From NCBI GenBank assembly GCA_963750495.1, contig CAVVQV010000004.1, positions 434,001 to 498,000 of the forward strand: a stretch of DNA of 64,000 nt. The letters run 5' to 3'. This stretch comes from JANLYC01 sp963750495 (GTDB lineage: Bacteria > Actinomycetota > Actinomycetes > Propionibacteriales > Nocardioidaceae). This document shows, piece by piece, positions 42,808 to 50,701 of the stretch; position 1 is the first letter of the stretch; each line of letters opens with the position of its first letter. A program made the position numbers and the translations under genes. The notes under the pieces are model-generated. The model saw only the letters and a program-made list of their open reading frames with translations, did no database searches and was not told the origin of the DNA.

Positions 42808-44268
42808 GTGTCGTCCGAGAACATCGTCGCGCGGTCAGCGATCGTCAGCGCCAGGCATCTGCAGCGAAAGCCGAGCGCTGAGACCCAGGCCCCCGTGATC
42901 TTGGGCCCCGGCGCTCCCAACACGCACAACGATGGTTGGCGACGGGCCGGTTTCGGCCTCGTTCCGGTCAGCCTCGTCATCGACTTCGTCGCCGTCGTTC
43001 TCGCTGCGCAGGCGCTTGACCTGAGCAGGCGTTCCACGATCCTGCTGACGGTGCTCGTGCTGGTGCTCAACGCCGGCGGCGGACACTACCGGGCCAGGAT
43101 CGCTCCCGCACTGCTCGACGAGATGCCCAAGCTGATCGCTCGTGCCCTGGTTGCCGGCGCGATCGCGACGTCGCTTCGTGTCTTCCTCGATCTGCCCGTG
43201 AAGGACGGCCTCGTCTACGCCTCGATGGTGTTCGTCGGGCTGGCCCTGTTCGGCCGTGCCTTGGCCTACCCCCTGTTGCGTGAGTACCGGCGCGGAGGCG
43301 GCCTCGGCGACCCGACGATCATCGTCGGCTGCGGCCAGGTCGGCAGCCAGCTCGCCGACACCCTGCTCGACCACCCTGAGTACGGCCTCTACCCCATCGG
43401 GTACGTCGACGACGACCCGCTGATCCACCCGCGCGACCGACGCATCCCGGTGATCGGCGGCATCGACCAGCTGGCCAGCCTGCTGCGCCAGCACCGGATC
43501 CGCAACGTGATCGTCGCGTTCACGACGAGCCGCGAGTCCAGCATGGTCGAGGCGCTGCGCACCTGTGACCGGATGTCCTGCGAGATCTTCTTCGTGCCCC
43601 GCCTCTACGAACTGCACGGAGCGGGTCCGGCGACAGAGGCCGTCTGGGGTCTTCCCCTCACGCGGCTGAGCCGGGCGTCGTACCGGAGCTGGACGTGGCG
43701 CTGCAAGCGTGTCTTCGACTTCGTGCTGGCCGCCCTCGCACTGGTCCTGCTCAGCCCCGTCATGCTCGCCTGCGCGATCGCGGTGCGGCTCGAAGGTGGT
43801 CCCGGCGTGATCTTCAAGCAGGAGCGCGTCGGCCTCGACGGACGTCACTTCCAGATCCTGAAGTTCCGTTCGCTCAAGCCCGTCGATGACGAAGAGTCCG
43901 ACAACTGCTGGAACATCGGCGACGACCCCCGGCTGGGTCCGGTCGGTCGAGTTCTCCGCAAGCTGTCCCTGGACGAGCTCCCCCAGCTCTGGAACATCGT
44001 GCGCGGCGACATGAGCCTCGTCGGCCCGCGGCCGGAGCGGCCGTCGTTCGTGGCGGAGTTCTCGCTCCAGTTTCCCCGCTACGTCGCTCGGCACCGGGTG
44101 CCGGCCGGTCTGACCGGGTGGGCCCAGGTCCACGGACTGCGCGGCGACACCGACATCGCCGACCGGGCGGCCTTCGACAACTACTACATCGAGAACTGGT
44201 CGATGTGGTCTGATATCAAGATCATGTTGCGAACTGTGAGCCAGGTCTTCGGCGGCCGAGGGCGATGA
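42808..44268 (+). CDS. Polyprenyl phosphate hexose-1-phosphate transferase (initiating sugar transferase)
   Basis: Starts repeat-unit synthesis by moving a sugar-1-phosphate from UDP-sugar to undecaprenyl phosphate. The 486-residue protein has four or five N-terminal membrane spans, a CoA-binding-like domain (PTIIVGCGQVGSQLADTLLD), a further span and the catalytic domain: KRVFDFVLAALALVLLSP, LKFRSLKP, KLSLDELPQLWNIVRGDMSL, VGPRPERP and VPAGLTGWAQVHG. This is the WcaJ/WbaP-type layout. The GTG at 42808 follows GAGGAA. It overlaps the next gene by 4 bp (ATGA) and opens the main biosynthetic operon. Confidence 0.95.
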   Translation: MSSENIVARSAIVSARHLQRKPSAETQAPVILGPGAPNTHNDGWRRAGFGLVPVSLVIDFVAVVLAAQALDLSRRSTILLTVLVLVLNAGGGHYRARIAPALLDEMPKLIARALVAGAIATSLRVFLDLPVKDGLVYASMVFVGLALFGRALAYPLLREYRRGGGLGDPTIIVGCGQVGSQLADTLLDHPEYGLYPIGYVDDDPLIHPRDRRIPVIGGIDQLASLLRQHRIRNVIVAFTTSRESSMVEALRTCDRMSCEIFFVPRLYELHGAGPATEAVWGLPLTRLSRASYRSWTWRCKRVFDFVLAALALVLLSPVMLACAIAVRLEGGPGVIFKQERVGLDGRHFQILKFRSLKPVDDEESDNCWNIGDDPRLGPVGRVLRKLSLDELPQLWNIVRGDMSLVGPRPERPSFVAEFSLQFPRYVARHRVPAGLTGWAQVHGLRGDTDIADRAAFDNYYIENWSMWSDIKIMLRTVSQVFGGRGR

Positions 44269-45470
44269 TCCCGGCGCCGTCTTCTCGGTCGGCGCCCACT
44301 TCCCCACTCGTGCACGATTTTGATCTGCATGGCGTGGTTGGAGTGCGCGTCGTAGACGGGACACCCCACGACATCGCTACGGTGCGTCGCCAGCTCGGCC
44401 CGATCGACGCCACCCTCGAGCGCGAACCTGACATCACGATCCGTTTCGTCGACTCCGCCACCTCGCTCCCGGTGACTCTGGTCGGGGTGGGCGAGAGCGG
44501 GTTCAACGACGACGGCTTCTTCCTGCTCCAGGGCAAGGGCGGGGTCCGGGCCCGGGTCTCGTTGCCGTTCGACCGCTTCGGCGGCCAGGTCGAGATCGTC
44601 TGCGAACGGCGCATGCCCGCAGTGCCGCACCTGCTCGCGGTCATCAACCTGACGGCGTTGACCAAGGGCGTGCTGCCCTTGCATGCCACGGCGTTCACCA
44701 CCGGTTCGGGAGGCGCCGAGACCGGTGTGCTGGTCGCCGGCTGGTCCAAGGGCGGCAAGACCGAGACCCTGTTGGCCTGCATGAGTGAAGGTGCCCGCTA
44801 CGTCGGTGACGAGTGGGTCTTCCTGACCCCCGACGGTCAGATGCACGGGCTTCCCGAGCCGATCCGGCTGTGGTCGTGGCAGCTCGAGCAGATGCCCGCT
44901 CTCCTCGACGCCCGTCCTGGCAGGGACCGCCGCCGACTGTCCACCTGGAAGCACCTGGCCACGCTGGCTGACCGCACGGTCCGGTCGGGACTGCCCGGCG
45001 CCGGGATCGTCCGGCGAGCCGCGCCGATGCTGGGTCGGCAGGCGTACCTCCAGGTGCCGCCCGCCGATCTGTTCGGTGCGGACTCGATCGCCTTGCACGG
45101 CAGCCTCGACGCTGTGGTCCTCGTGGTGAGCCACGAGGCGCCCGAGACCGAGGCGCAGCCGGTTGCCCCCGGCGAGATCGCTCAACGGATGCGGGCCTCA
45201 CTCGAAGAGGAGCGTGCTCCGCTGATGACGCACTACCGCCACTTCCGCTACGCCTTCCCCGACCGGGTCAACCCGATCATCGAGACCGCCGGCGAGCTCG
45301 AGGCGAAACTGCTCGCCTCGCTGCTCGACGACCGCCCGGCCGCCAAGGTGGCCCACCCACACCCCTGTGACATGGCCCTGCTCGGTCGCACGGTGCTGGG
45401 CGCGGCCCACGACGCCGTGCGACGTACCGATGGTGCCGGCGGCCGGGCTGCGTCCGGGGACCTGACATGA
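44265..45470 (+). CDS. HPr kinase-like P-loop protein
   Basis: A 401-residue protein with an HprK C-terminal-like kinase core: GVLPLHATAF, the P-loop VLVAGWSKGGKTETLLACMS near residue 160 and YVGDEWVFL as Walker B-like. The N-terminal 130 residues are family-specific. HprK-like proteins without a phosphotransferase system occur in actinobacterial polysaccharide and peptide-maturation loci, where their substrate is unknown. Phosphorylation of a glycan precursor or a protein regulator is inferred. It is translationally coupled to the sugar transferase. Confidence 0.8.
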   Translation: MIPAPSSRSAPTSPLVHDFDLHGVVGVRVVDGTPHDIATVRRQLGPIDATLEREPDITIRFVDSATSLPVTLVGVGESGFNDDGFFLLQGKGGVRARVSLPFDRFGGQVEIVCERRMPAVPHLLAVINLTALTKGVLPLHATAFTTGSGGAETGVLVAGWSKGGKTETLLACMSEGARYVGDEWVFLTPDGQMHGLPEPIRLWSWQLEQMPALLDARPGRDRRRLSTWKHLATLADRTVRSGLPGAGIVRRAAPMLGRQAYLQVPPADLFGADSIALHGSLDAVVLVVSHEAPETEAQPVAPGEIAQRMRASLEEERAPLMTHYRHFRYAFPDRVNPIIETAGELEAKLLASLLDDRPAAKVAHPHPCDMALLGRTVLGAAHDAVRRTDGAGGRAASGDLT

Positions 45471-45519
45471 ACCTGACCAAATCACTCCATTGGGCCGCCC
45501 AGTCACGGAGAGGCAGGTT

Positions 45520-46293
45520 ATGGTGACCGCTCCGAACAGACAGGTCGATCACGTGTTTTCTTCCGCATCCCCGACGTCGCGCAAGCCCCGACGGCGGCGT
45601 CCACGCCTGACGGTCGCCCTCGTTGGGCCAGACGGTGCGGGCAAGAGCACGATCAGCGCGCGCCTCGCGGAGGCTGACCTGCCCCGCCCGGTCAAGACGA
45701 TCTACATGGGTGTCAACCTCGACGCGAGCTCCCTGATGCTGCCGACCACGCGGTTGCTGCTTGCGGCCAAGAAGCTCCGTGGCAGTCGTCCCGACCTGGT
45801 CGCGAGCAGCCTTCGCGACAGCGACACCGACTCCCCTGCCGAACCCACGTCGGTGAAGGGTTCGCTGAAGGAGGGTGCCCGGCTGAGCGTGTGGATGCTC
45901 GAGGAGTGGTTCCGCCAGCTGGTCGCGACGTCCTACGGCCTGCGAGGCAACATCGTCGTGTTCGACCGGCACTTCTTCGTCGACTACTACCACGCCGACG
46001 TCGAGGACCGACCGGTGAGACGAGGGTCGTTCCGGCGGCTGCACGGGTGGATGCTGGAGCACGCGTATCCGAAGCCGGACCTCGTCATCATGCTCGATGC
46101 TCCGGCCGAGGTGCTGTTCGCACGCAAGCCAGAGGCAACCGTGGAGTGGCTCGAGCAGCGCCGGCTGCAGTATCTGGCCCTGGCCGAGGTCGTTCCTGAG
46201 TTCGTGGTCGTCGATGTCGACCGACCGATCGAAGCCGCGGTGGCTGACACCGTCGAAGCCATACGTACGTCCTGGAAGGCGAAAACAGCGTGA
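45520..46293 (+). CDS. Thymidylate kinase-like P-loop kinase
   Basis: A 257-residue P-loop kinase: LTVALVGPDGAGKSTISARL near residue 30, VVFDRHFFVDYYHADVEDRP as the DR-containing acceptor motif and LVIMLDAPAEVLFARKPEAT. It resembles thymidylate kinase but lacks housekeeping context and has an extended insertion; EPS loci often carry such kinases of unknown substrate. The ATG at 45520 is preferred over one 30 bp upstream. It overlaps the dehydrogenase gene by 4 bp (GTGA). Confidence 0.82.
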   Translation: MVTAPNRQVDHVFSSASPTSRKPRRRRPRLTVALVGPDGAGKSTISARLAEADLPRPVKTIYMGVNLDASSLMLPTTRLLLAAKKLRGSRPDLVASSLRDSDTDSPAEPTSVKGSLKEGARLSVWMLEEWFRQLVATSYGLRGNIVVFDRHFFVDYYHADVEDRPVRRGSFRRLHGWMLEHAYPKPDLVIMLDAPAEVLFARKPEATVEWLEQRRLQYLALAEVVPEFVVVDVDRPIEAAVADTVEAIRTSWKAKTA

Positions 46294-47252
46294 AAATTCT
46301 TCTGGCGAGCCCCATCGACCCGGGCACCGTCGCCGCGCTCGAGAGCGTGTACGACGTCAAGCAGGCGCTCAAGGTCGACCCGGACGGCCTCAAGGACGCC
46401 ATCGCCGACCGAGAGGCCGTGGTCCTGCGCAGCGGCGTCCAGCTCACGGCTGACGCGATGACTGCCGCACCGGGCCTGCGCCTGCTGGTCCGGGCCGGTG
46501 CCGGCCTGGACAACATCGACCTCGACTACGCCGCTGCGAACGGCATTCGTGTCGTGCGCATCCCCGGCATGTCCGCTCCCCCGGTGGCCGAGTTCACCTT
46601 CGCTTTGCTGCTGTCACTGGCACGCAAGGTGACCGTGGCCGACCGGTTGCTGCGTGAAGGACACTGGCCCAAGCCTCAGCTCGGTGGAGCCCTGTTGCAC
46701 GGCAAGACGCTCGGCATCATGGGCGCTGGGAACATCGGCGGCCTGGTGGGACAGATGGGTGCGGCCTGGGGCATGCGCGCCATCGGCTGCGTCGGCAACC
46801 CGAACGACAGCGTGGCGCAGAACCTGCTGGGGCGCGGCATTACGATGGCCGGACATGAGCAGGTGCTGACCGAGTCGGACTTCTTGTGCCTGCATGTGCC
46901 GCTCGACGACTCGACGCGCTACATGATCGGCGCAGCCGAGCTGTCGCGGATGAAGCCGGGCTCGATGCTCATCAACGTCGCGCGTGGCGGGGTGGTCGAC
47001 GAGGCCGCCCTGTACGACGCGCTCGCGTCCGGAACAACGGTGGTGGGGGCCGCCATGGACGTGCACGAGACCGAGGGTGAGGGGACGATCTCTCGGTTTG
47101 CCGATCTCGACAACGTGGTGCTCACGCCCCACATCGGCGCGATGGCCTTGGACTCCCAACGGCTGATCGGGGATCGCGTGGTGGAACTGCTCCACGCGTA
47201 CCAACAAGGACAACTAGACCAGGAGATACGCGATGGAGAACACGTCATCTGA
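46290..47252 (+). CDS. D-isomer-specific 2-hydroxyacid dehydrogenase (SerA-like)
   Basis: A 320-residue NAD-dependent dehydrogenase: KTLGIMGAGNIGGLVGQMGA near residue 145, LINVARGGVVDEAALYDAL with the catalytic Arg, HETEGEG carrying the Glu, and LTPHIGAMALDSQ carrying the catalytic His. It lacks the C-terminal ACT domains of many SerA proteins. Its gene overlaps the PEP mutase gene by 20 bp, so its substrate may be phosphonopyruvate (giving phosphonolactate) rather than phosphoglycerate. That is an inference from context. Confidence 0.9.
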   Translation: MKILLASPIDPGTVAALESVYDVKQALKVDPDGLKDAIADREAVVLRSGVQLTADAMTAAPGLRLLVRAGAGLDNIDLDYAAANGIRVVRIPGMSAPPVAEFTFALLLSLARKVTVADRLLREGHWPKPQLGGALLHGKTLGIMGAGNIGGLVGQMGAAWGMRAIGCVGNPNDSVAQNLLGRGITMAGHEQVLTESDFLCLHVPLDDSTRYMIGAAELSRMKPGSMLINVARGGVVDEAALYDALASGTTVVGAAMDVHETEGEGTISRFADLDNVVLTPHIGAMALDSQRLIGDRVVELLHAYQQGQLDQEIRDGEHVI

Positions 47253-48165
47253 ACGCCGCCCGGCGCTGAGCCGGGCGGACGAGAAGCGCGCCCGGCTTCG
47301 AGCGGGACTGGCCGGCTCCTCGCCGGTCGTCGCCGTCGGTGCACACGACGCGATGAGCGCACGACTCATCGAGAACTACGGTTTCGACGCCGTATGGGTG
47401 AGCGGCTTCGGGGTGTCGGCGATGGCCTACGGCCTCCCGGACCTCAACCTCGTCACGATGAGCGAGACGCTGGCGGTGACCCGCAACATCGAGGGCATCG
47501 TCGAGCTACCCGTCGTCGTCGACTGCGACAACGGCTTCGGCGGCTTCAGCAACGTCGTCCGCACGGCCGTCGACTTCGACCGTGCCGGTGTGGCCGCGAT
47601 CTGCATCGAGGACAACCTGTTCCCGAAGCGCAACAGCCTCTACCAGGGCGACTCGCGCCGAGAGCTGATCGACATGAAGGAGCAGGCTCGTCGGCTCAAG
47701 GCGGCCAAGGCCGCTCAGGAGTCTCCGCTGTTCGTGATCATCGCGCGCGTCGAGGCGCTGATCGCCGGGCACGGTGTCGAGGCCGCGATCGAACGTGCGA
47801 CGGCGTACGCCGAAGCAGGCTCCGACGCGATCCTGATCCACAGCAAGGACAAGAGCCTGACCGAGATCACCAGCTTCCTCGAGGCGTGGGAGAAGACCGG
47901 GATCACGACGCCGCTGGTCGCGGTGCCGACGCTGTTCCCGGACTACACGGCCGACGAGCTGCACGCCAAGGGCTTCTCGATGGTGATCCTGGCCAACCAG
48001 CCGATGCGCGCCTCGGTCCAGGCCATGGAGGAGACCCTCAAGCTGCTGCGCGTCGAGGGCAAGCCCGCCGCCGCCGACCCGCACATCGCCAAGGTCGACC
48101 ACATCTTCGACCTCGTGCACACGACCGAGACGATCCAGGCAGAGGAGGCCGATGAACCGGCGTGA
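47233..48165 (+). CDS. pepM: Phosphoenolpyruvate mutase-type isocitrate lyase superfamily protein
   Basis: Predicted to convert phosphoenolpyruvate to phosphonopyruvate, the entry step to C-P compounds. In this 310-residue protein, VVVDCDNGFGG supplies the metal-binding Asp residues, ICIEDNLFPKRNSL matches the PEP mutase motif EDK-x5-NS except Asn for the first Lys, IIARVEALIAGHG follows, and DAILIHSKDKS carries the His. The loop Lys of FPK and the NS pair are kept. The ATG follows AGGAG and overlaps the dehydrogenase; the ATP-grasp gene overlaps its end by 14 bp. No phosphonopyruvate decarboxylase or aminoethylphosphonate transaminase is nearby. A carboxy-PEP mutase or lyase function is the alternative. 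Confidence 0.85.
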   Translation: MENTSSERRPALSRADEKRARLRAGLAGSSPVVAVGAHDAMSARLIENYGFDAVWVSGFGVSAMAYGLPDLNLVTMSETLAVTRNIEGIVELPVVVDCDNGFGGFSNVVRTAVDFDRAGVAAICIEDNLFPKRNSLYQGDSRRELIDMKEQARRLKAAKAAQESPLFVIIARVEALIAGHGVEAAIERATAYAEAGSDAILIHSKDKSLTEITSFLEAWEKTGITTPLVAVPTLFPDYTADELHAKGFSMVILANQPMRASVQAMEETLKLLRVEGKPAAADPHIAKVDHIFDLVHTTETIQAEEADEPA

Positions 48166-49420
48166 GCGCCGTGCTCTCCTGACGACCTCCACGACCCCTC
48201 CTGCGGTCGTGGTGGGCTTGGACAACATCACTGGGCTCCAGACGGCGCGGATCCTCGCCGACCGTGGCGTGCCGGTCGTCGGAGTGGCTGCGGACCGCAG
48301 CCACTTCGGCGCCCGCACGAACGCGTGCGTCGAGGTCATCGAGAGCCCGTTGTCCGGCAGCGGTCTCGTCTCGACGCTGCAGGCGCTCTCGTCGCGGCTC
48401 GGGCGCCCCGCGGTCCTGGTGCCGTGCACCGATGGCGCCGTATGGGCCTTGTCCGAGCGCCGCGACGAGCTGTCGAACTACCACCTGTCCCTGGCTGCTC
48501 ACGACACGGTCGACCGGCTGATGGACAAGGTGCGCTTCGCCGAACACGCCCGGGGGGCGGGGCTGTCGATCCCGCGCACCGAGGTGCTGCGTGAGCGATC
48601 CGACGCCGAACGTGCGGCCGAGTCCATCACGTTCCCTGCGGTGGTCAAGCCGCCGGTGAAGGCGCCCACCTGGCTGGCGCACACGAGCGCCAAGGGCCTA
48701 CCGGTGAGCAATCCAGACGAGATGCTCGCCACCTACGACCGCGTACGAGACTGGTCGCCGGTCCTGCTGGCCCAGGAGTGGGTCGAGGGCGGCGAGGACG
48801 AGCTCTACTCCTGCAACGCCTACTTCAACGCCGAGGGAGACGCCCTCGTCACGTTCGTGGCTCGCAAGCTCCGGCAGTGGCCGCCCAACGTCGGGACCAG
48901 CGCATCCGGTGAGGAGTGCCGCAACGACGACGTGGCGAAGGAGACACTCCGGGTCTTCGGTGGCGTCGGCTTCCAGGGACTGGCTTACCTGGAGATGAAA
49001 CGCGACTCCCGGACCGGCCAGATGATGATCATCGAGCCCAACGTCGGCCGACCCACCGGGCGGTCAGCGATCTGCGAAGGCGGCGGGGTCGAGCTCGTCT
49101 ACACGGCGTACTGCGATGCTGCCGGGCTGCCCCTGCCCGACGCAAGGACCCAGCAGTATGTCGGAGCCAAGTGGCTCGATCTTCGCCGCGACCTCCAGGC
49201 GGCGGTCGTCGCCTGGCGACGCCACGAGCTGACCCCACGCGCCTGGGCTCGTTCGATCAGAGGTCCGAAGTCACACGCGATCTGGTCGGCCAAGGACCCT
49301 CGACCGTTCGCGGTCGACCTGGTGCATGCCGTCGGAGCGGGTCGGCGGCTCGTCTCCAAAGGTCGCCAAACCGACCCGAGCGCGGAACATTCCGCGCCAT
49401 CCGCAGGTCCACGCCCGTGA
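48152..49420 (+). CDS. ATP-grasp carboxylate-amine ligase-like protein
   Basis: A 422-residue ATP-grasp protein: an N-terminal pre-ATP domain (AVVVGLDNITGLQTARILAD), the ATP-binding Lys in FPAVVKPPVKAP near residue 170, QEWVEGGEDELYSCNAYF and the metal-binding FQGLAYLEMKRD and IIEPNVGRPTG. It would join a carboxylate to an amine or similar nucleophile with ATP. An AGAGGAGG ribosome site precedes the ATG inside the pepM 3' end. Position suggests it attaches an amino acid or phosphonate-derived acid during glycan decoration. Confidence 0.88.
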   Translation: MNRRERRALLTTSTTPPAVVVGLDNITGLQTARILADRGVPVVGVAADRSHFGARTNACVEVIESPLSGSGLVSTLQALSSRLGRPAVLVPCTDGAVWALSERRDELSNYHLSLAAHDTVDRLMDKVRFAEHARGAGLSIPRTEVLRERSDAERAAESITFPAVVKPPVKAPTWLAHTSAKGLPVSNPDEMLATYDRVRDWSPVLLAQEWVEGGEDELYSCNAYFNAEGDALVTFVARKLRQWPPNVGTSASGEECRNDDVAKETLRVFGGVGFQGLAYLEMKRDSRTGQMMIIEPNVGRPTGRSAICEGGGVELVYTAYCDAAGLPLPDARTQQYVGAKWLDLRRDLQAAVVAWRRHELTPRAWARSIRGPKSHAIWSAKDPRPFAVDLVHAVGAGRRLVSKGRQTDPSAEHSAPSAGPRP

Positions 49421-50616
49421 GCGGGCCTGCGCAGGCGCGGCTGCTGTCGTGCGGTGCGCTGATCGCCGTCAGCTGTCTCACGATGTCGCTGACCAGCTGC
49501 AGCGGACCCGGTCCAGTCGATCCGTCGACAGACGTGTCCCCGCAGTCCTTCAGCGTCCCGACGGTCGCTCCGCGCAAGACGCACTACGTCAGCCCGACAG
49601 GCAATGACGTCGGACCCGGCACAGCCGACAGTCCCTGGAAGACCATCCAGTTCGCGCTCACCCGTACGTTCAAGGGCGAGGTGCTCTACGTGCACGGCGG
49701 CACGTACAAGGAACGGGTCGAGAAGCCACACCTGCACAACGGCAGCGAAGCACAGCCCATCTACGTCGCCAACGTGCCGGGCGAGCGGCCGGTCATCAAG
49801 GGGTTCATCTCCCTGATAAGGCCCGAGTACTGGAACTTCAGCGGCCTCAACGTGACCTGGGATCCGGAGCTGACCAACCCGCCGAGCTTCATGGTGAAGA
49901 TCACGGGTGGGCTCGGCTGGAGCTGGCGCAACAGCGAGTTCAGCGGATCGCTGGCGTCCGGGAACATGTTCGTGGGCGTCGCCACCGAGCAAGACGGCGA
50001 CATCCTCAGGCGCTGGGACCCGCAGAACTGGACGCTGGAGAACAACTGCTTCCACGACCTCCGGTCCGCAACCGACGGCAACGCCGCCAACCTCGTGCTG
50101 GGTGCCATGAGGCATCCGGGACTCGGGACGATCGAACGAAACCTCTTCTTCAACCGGCAGAACCAGGACAACATCACCCTCGGCTCGGCCAGTGGGGCGC
50201 CGCGCAGAGTCGTGCTGCGCTACAACACCATCTACGGCGGACGGTTCGCGCTCACGCTGTCCGGCTCACCCCGCAATATCCGCATCACGCGCAACCTCCT
50301 CGGGGGTGCCAGCTCCGACGTGCTGGTGCGCTTCGACAACAGCTACTCACGCGGAACGAAGCTCTTCCAGAACCTCGCCGTCGACGCCGGCCGGCTCATG
50401 CGACCCCGTGCTGAGACCTTGCTCGATGGGCTCGGCAACGTCCTCCTCCCGGGGGCCGCTCTCCCCGCTCAGACGACAACAACAACCGGGCCGACGGGGG
50501 CGACATCGCCGTCGACGTCAACCCCGGTGCCGCCGATGTTCTCGGCCACGGACGGGTGCGACGGCTTCCACACCGACCTGCCCGAAGCGCTTCCCTACGG
50601 TCGGGACGCCTTGTGA
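49417..50616 (+). CDS. Parallel beta-helix lipoprotein
   Basis: A 399-residue protein with a lipoprotein signal (SCLTMSLTSC lipobox near residue 27) and a right-handed beta-helix: THYVSPTGNDVGPGTADSPW is the common DUF1565-like opening, followed by repeated Asn/Gly ladders such as NCFHDLRSA, NLFFNRQNQDN and NTIYGGRFAL. The fold is shared by pectate lyases and polysaccharide epimerases. It likely binds or modifies the exported glycan. The GTG at 49417 overlaps the ATP-grasp stop (GTGA), so it is in the same operon. Confidence 0.85.
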   Translation: MSGPAQARLLSCGALIAVSCLTMSLTSCSGPGPVDPSTDVSPQSFSVPTVAPRKTHYVSPTGNDVGPGTADSPWKTIQFALTRTFKGEVLYVHGGTYKERVEKPHLHNGSEAQPIYVANVPGERPVIKGFISLIRPEYWNFSGLNVTWDPELTNPPSFMVKITGGLGWSWRNSEFSGSLASGNMFVGVATEQDGDILRRWDPQNWTLENNCFHDLRSATDGNAANLVLGAMRHPGLGTIERNLFFNRQNQDNITLGSASGAPRRVVLRYNTIYGGRFALTLSGSPRNIRITRNLLGGASSDVLVRFDNSYSRGTKLFQNLAVDAGRLMRPRAETLLDGLGNVLLPGAALPAQTTTTTGPTGATSPSTSTPVPPMFSATDGCDGFHTDLPEALPYGRDAL

Positions 50617-50701
50617 GCAATCCGAAGATGACAGAGTCACGAGTTCGCCTCCGCAAACCAGCCGGGGAGCCTACGCTGGTCACACCTGGGAAGGAAACAA
50701 C

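Noticed and set aside
42835..44364. A 509-codon minus-strand open frame opposite the sugar transferase
   Set aside because: Antisense shadow; the plus-strand protein has every motif of the initiating transferase.
50192..50701. N-terminal extension of the Wzz-like protein
   Set aside because: It overlaps the beta-helix lipoprotein gene in another frame, and an ATG with GGGAAGGAA lies at 50702.
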